From: Ophiura sarsii
Lineage: Eukaryota; Echinodermata; Ophiuroidea; Amphilepidida; Ophiuridae
Direction: 5' to 3'
Length of the DNA: 64,000 nucleotides
Assembly (NCBI GenBank): GCA_035610835.1
Contig: CM069446.1
Location: 51,561,625 to 51,625,624, forward strand
Position 1 is the stretch's first letter. Each line of letters begins with the position of its first letter. The notes under the pieces were generated by a model that had not been told where the DNA came from, did no database searches, and saw only the letters and a program-made list of their open reading frames with translations. This document shows positions 61,448 through 64,000 of the stretch, piece by piece. Both the position numbers and the translations under genes were made by a program.

Positions 61448-61696
61448 GCCTTCCCGACCCCGACCCCGACCCCTCCTGACAAGTGTCCACTGTTTGACGA
61501 CCGATCGCTAAAAATCGGCCACTCCTCTGTATAGTGAATCCAATGACCATTAGGATCGGTCAAGTTTCTTGCACGTTTTGCAGCGGCAGATTAGCCAGTT
61601 ATCCGATCGTTCAAAGATCGATCGTCGGGCCAGGTGTGATAAGCGGGCTTAATGACTGTCATGGGTCATTGACACTGTTAAAACGCAGTTTAGACA

Positions 61697-62154
61697 TAAC
61701 GTCAGCCTGCTTCGATAATTGCCTAACTCACTTTTCAGCAAAATTGAGTTTTTTGCATAAATCATGACTTCATTACATTATGCACATGCTGTTATAATAC
61801 CTAAGTCATTGACCAATCAAAAGTGTTGATAAATGAAGAGCTTTGTTGCAAAAGGGCCACCAGACCACTCCAACATGTTACTCATTTTGCATTATTGAAT
61901 TTGCATTGACCAATCCATGGAATTAATTAAACTATTGTATGGCTGTGTTCATCTGTTTCTATATGACTTGGATTAGTGCATCCATGCACGCCAATTGAGG
62001 CATCAGCAATACAAGACACATTCCACATAATGAATAGCCATCCATCAATAATGCTAAATGAGTAACAGGTACACAGGTAACAGGTTTCATACTTTTGTTG
62101 TTTTCTAAGAACTAGAAAAAATGAGTTAGGCAATTATCGAAGCAGGCTGACGAT
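61697..62154. mobile_element. TCGTCAGCC-family element, opposite orientation
   Basis: 458 bp, with terminal repeats CGTCAGCCTGCTTCGATAAT at the left and its complement at 62120-62154. The body matches 38725-39190 reversed but lacks the extra inner copy of the terminus. Confidence 0.85.
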
Positions 62155-62254
62155 AAGTTAACCAGTTAATCGCTCCACGCTGTTTAACATTTTAAACAAT
62201 GTTACTCACAATTTTAAACAAGTTAATTACATTTTTAGCAACATTGTTTCAAAT

Positions 62255-62893
62255 GTGCTATTCCAGATAATAATGACCCCCCCCCCCCCCCTATAGAGGA
62301 CAATTTATTCAAAAAAATATGGAATTCCAGATCAAACTTCAAAAGAAGTATGGATTTCCAGATCAAACTTCAAAATAGTCTGGAATTGGTGGGAAGGGGC
62401 CGCAGTATTGCCACATGACTATTTCCACACGTGGTGATTTTCCGCAGATTTGGGCTAGTTTAAAGACTAAAATCTGCTTTTTGGATAATATAATGTGATT
62501 TTTTTTCTCGAAATTTGAACATTTGTTTTTATAAAATATAATATAGCACTAGTTTTTTATGACAAATTGAAACTAAAAGTTGGAATTTTGTTATCACAAG
62601 AACATTTTCAAAAGTAGTATATATGGCTTCTAGTTACACCAACACCAAAGAGCCTTGATGCTTAGGATAGCGGTGGAAATGGTAGCACCATGCTGGCAAG
62701 ACACAGTTGGTGTAAAATAAATCAGATAAATGGTGTAGGAGGGGATAATTTATTACCCTGGATATGTCATCAAAGACGTGGTCAAGAAAGTTGGATTTTA
62801 TACAGGGCACGGAACCGTAATGGGGAAAAAACTGGAATTCCGATGTCCTCTATAGGGGGGGGGGGGCGGTCATTATTATCTGGAATAGCCCAA
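62255..62893. repeat. GGGCTATTCCAGATAATAATGACC-ended element
   Basis: Left gctattccagataataatga then a C run and ctatagaggac; right gtcctctatag, a G run and cattattatctggaatagcc. 639 bp. Direct copies of ggaattccagatcaaacttc-like words lie inside the left part. Confidence 0.85.
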
Positions 62894-64000
62894 TTTAAAC
62901 AACATTGAGCGATGCGTTTCAACAGTGTATATTACATGTTAACCTATTTGGAGACTGCACAGTTTGCCTCGCCGATATAACTTCGTTTTTCCAAAACTTT
63001 AAAATAGAATGTACGATTTCAGTCCAATAAAAAGCATTTTGAAGCTAACATTTTACTGTATCAAATATGCTATTTGCAATATCTTTGATTGCCTTACCTA
63101 GGCAAAAAACACCACATATTTCCCACTCAAGACCCCTTACAATGGATAATTGTAGGACAAATTGATGGTATTTCGAAATAATATTCATAAAACAGTGGGA
63201 AGCACTTTTTACCTACAATCTTAAGCACAACAATAGTGATGATTTTGGCACATTCAGATTTAAACCTCGTTCTCAAACACGTGGCTTAGCACTAAAACTA
63301 GTGATGGCTACGAAGCAGTGTATCGTTTACAAGATGACCACATCGGGGTCATAAGAAAAAGAGAAGCGAGTGAGCCGGGAAGAAAGGGGAGGGAAAGAGG
63401 GAGGGGGGATTCTAAAATTGTAAGGAAAATATAGAGTTTGTGAGCCTAGACTGTTTAGAAATGCCTTTAATTCAAAGGGTCTCGGAACCCTTTTTTCCGC
63501 TTGATAATGTCACACGAAGACAATGACATGGGTATCTCCATTCTTGCATGTTATGATAGCTCTAGAGGCAATTACAATTATTAAAAGCAATACTAAAACA
63601 AAATGGGTTTCATGGTTTACGAAAAAGAACATTAATAATAATGATATCATTTGGTTATCAATGGTTACTATGGCAATTTAAGGTGATTGTTCTTTTGTCC
63701 GTAAACTGATCACGTAGATTCGTTGTTGATACGGTGTGTGTATTTTCTTTTCTGTTTTGTTTTATTAATTCTCCATTCAATGATATATAGAACTCTACAA
63801 TATCATCAATATTTACAAAATATAGGTAATAATTATATTAATAATGACAAGTACATGTATGTACAATGTGACAATCGATCAAAAACACTAAGTTATAATA
63901 TTTAAGATTAATTATAGGTCTGATACATTTATATACTATCTCGAGATAATTGATAAACATGACGTTTTGATTAGAGTGAAATCAGTCTACGAAGACAGAG
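62894..64000. other. Non-coding end of window
   Basis: A purine-rich tract at 63357-63410; no gene recognised. Confidence 0.45.

Overview
The window is animal nuclear DNA, not bacterial. It is AT-rich and has very little coding sequence. Genes are split into short exons with GT/AG splice sites and matching phases, and repeats of many kinds fill the introns and intergenic DNA. The gene families (adhesion GPCR, SLC16-type transporter, PAN plus C-type lectin receptor), a Tx1-like L1 element, and motifs such as 'taggcctac' and 'tacatgta' suggest a marine invertebrate, most likely a non-vertebrate deuterostome (echinoderm or hemichordate). The species is an inference only.

Three host genes are supported. 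(1) 1048-11848, plus strand: the 3' eight exons of an adhesion GPCR (part of GAIN, GPS with the cleavage motif, seven membrane helices, cytoplasmic tail). They join in phase to 721 codons plus stop; the 5' end was not found and probably lies upstream. (2) 35680-41176, plus strand: a complete seven-exon, 420-residue monocarboxylate-transporter-like (SLC16-like) MFS protein. A decayed copy of its first coding exon lies 11 kb upstream on the other strand. (3) 59595-48163, minus strand: a type II membrane receptor with a PAN/apple domain and a C-type lectin domain. Its last exon and at least one middle exon were not found.

Mobile DNA dominates the rest. 17756-23040 is an apparently full-length L1/Tx1-like retrotransposon with a 12-bp target-site duplication, an intact ORF1 and an ORF2 split by one frameshift. 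Pieces of other LINEs lie at 4675-6170 (split by a later insertion), 12566-13250 (minus), 16160-16400, 43610-45229 and 48975-49205. Penelope-like fragments lie at 41749-42121 and 42190-43048. tRNA-derived SINE-like sequences occur at about 5365, 26973, 40035 and 52790.

At least fifteen families of non-autonomous inverted-repeat elements are recognisable from their termini. Several are nested; the clearest case, 41541-43186, is three insertions deep. The most unusual structure is a repeat family (4211-4588, 15912-16142, 16480-16786, 16849-17123) whose interior is an array of short palindromes of the form CCAGTATCG-NN-CGATACTGG separated by spacers, bounded by inverted ends. Other notable items are an orphan histone-type 3' stem-loop, an interstitial telomeric repeat inside an inverted repeat, repeats carrying RFX X-box-like palindromes beside CCAAT boxes, and a 56-codon in-frame duplication in the GPCR tail. 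Very long poly-C/poly-G runs (around 9870, 31380, 41260, 55200 and 61420) may have unreliable lengths.
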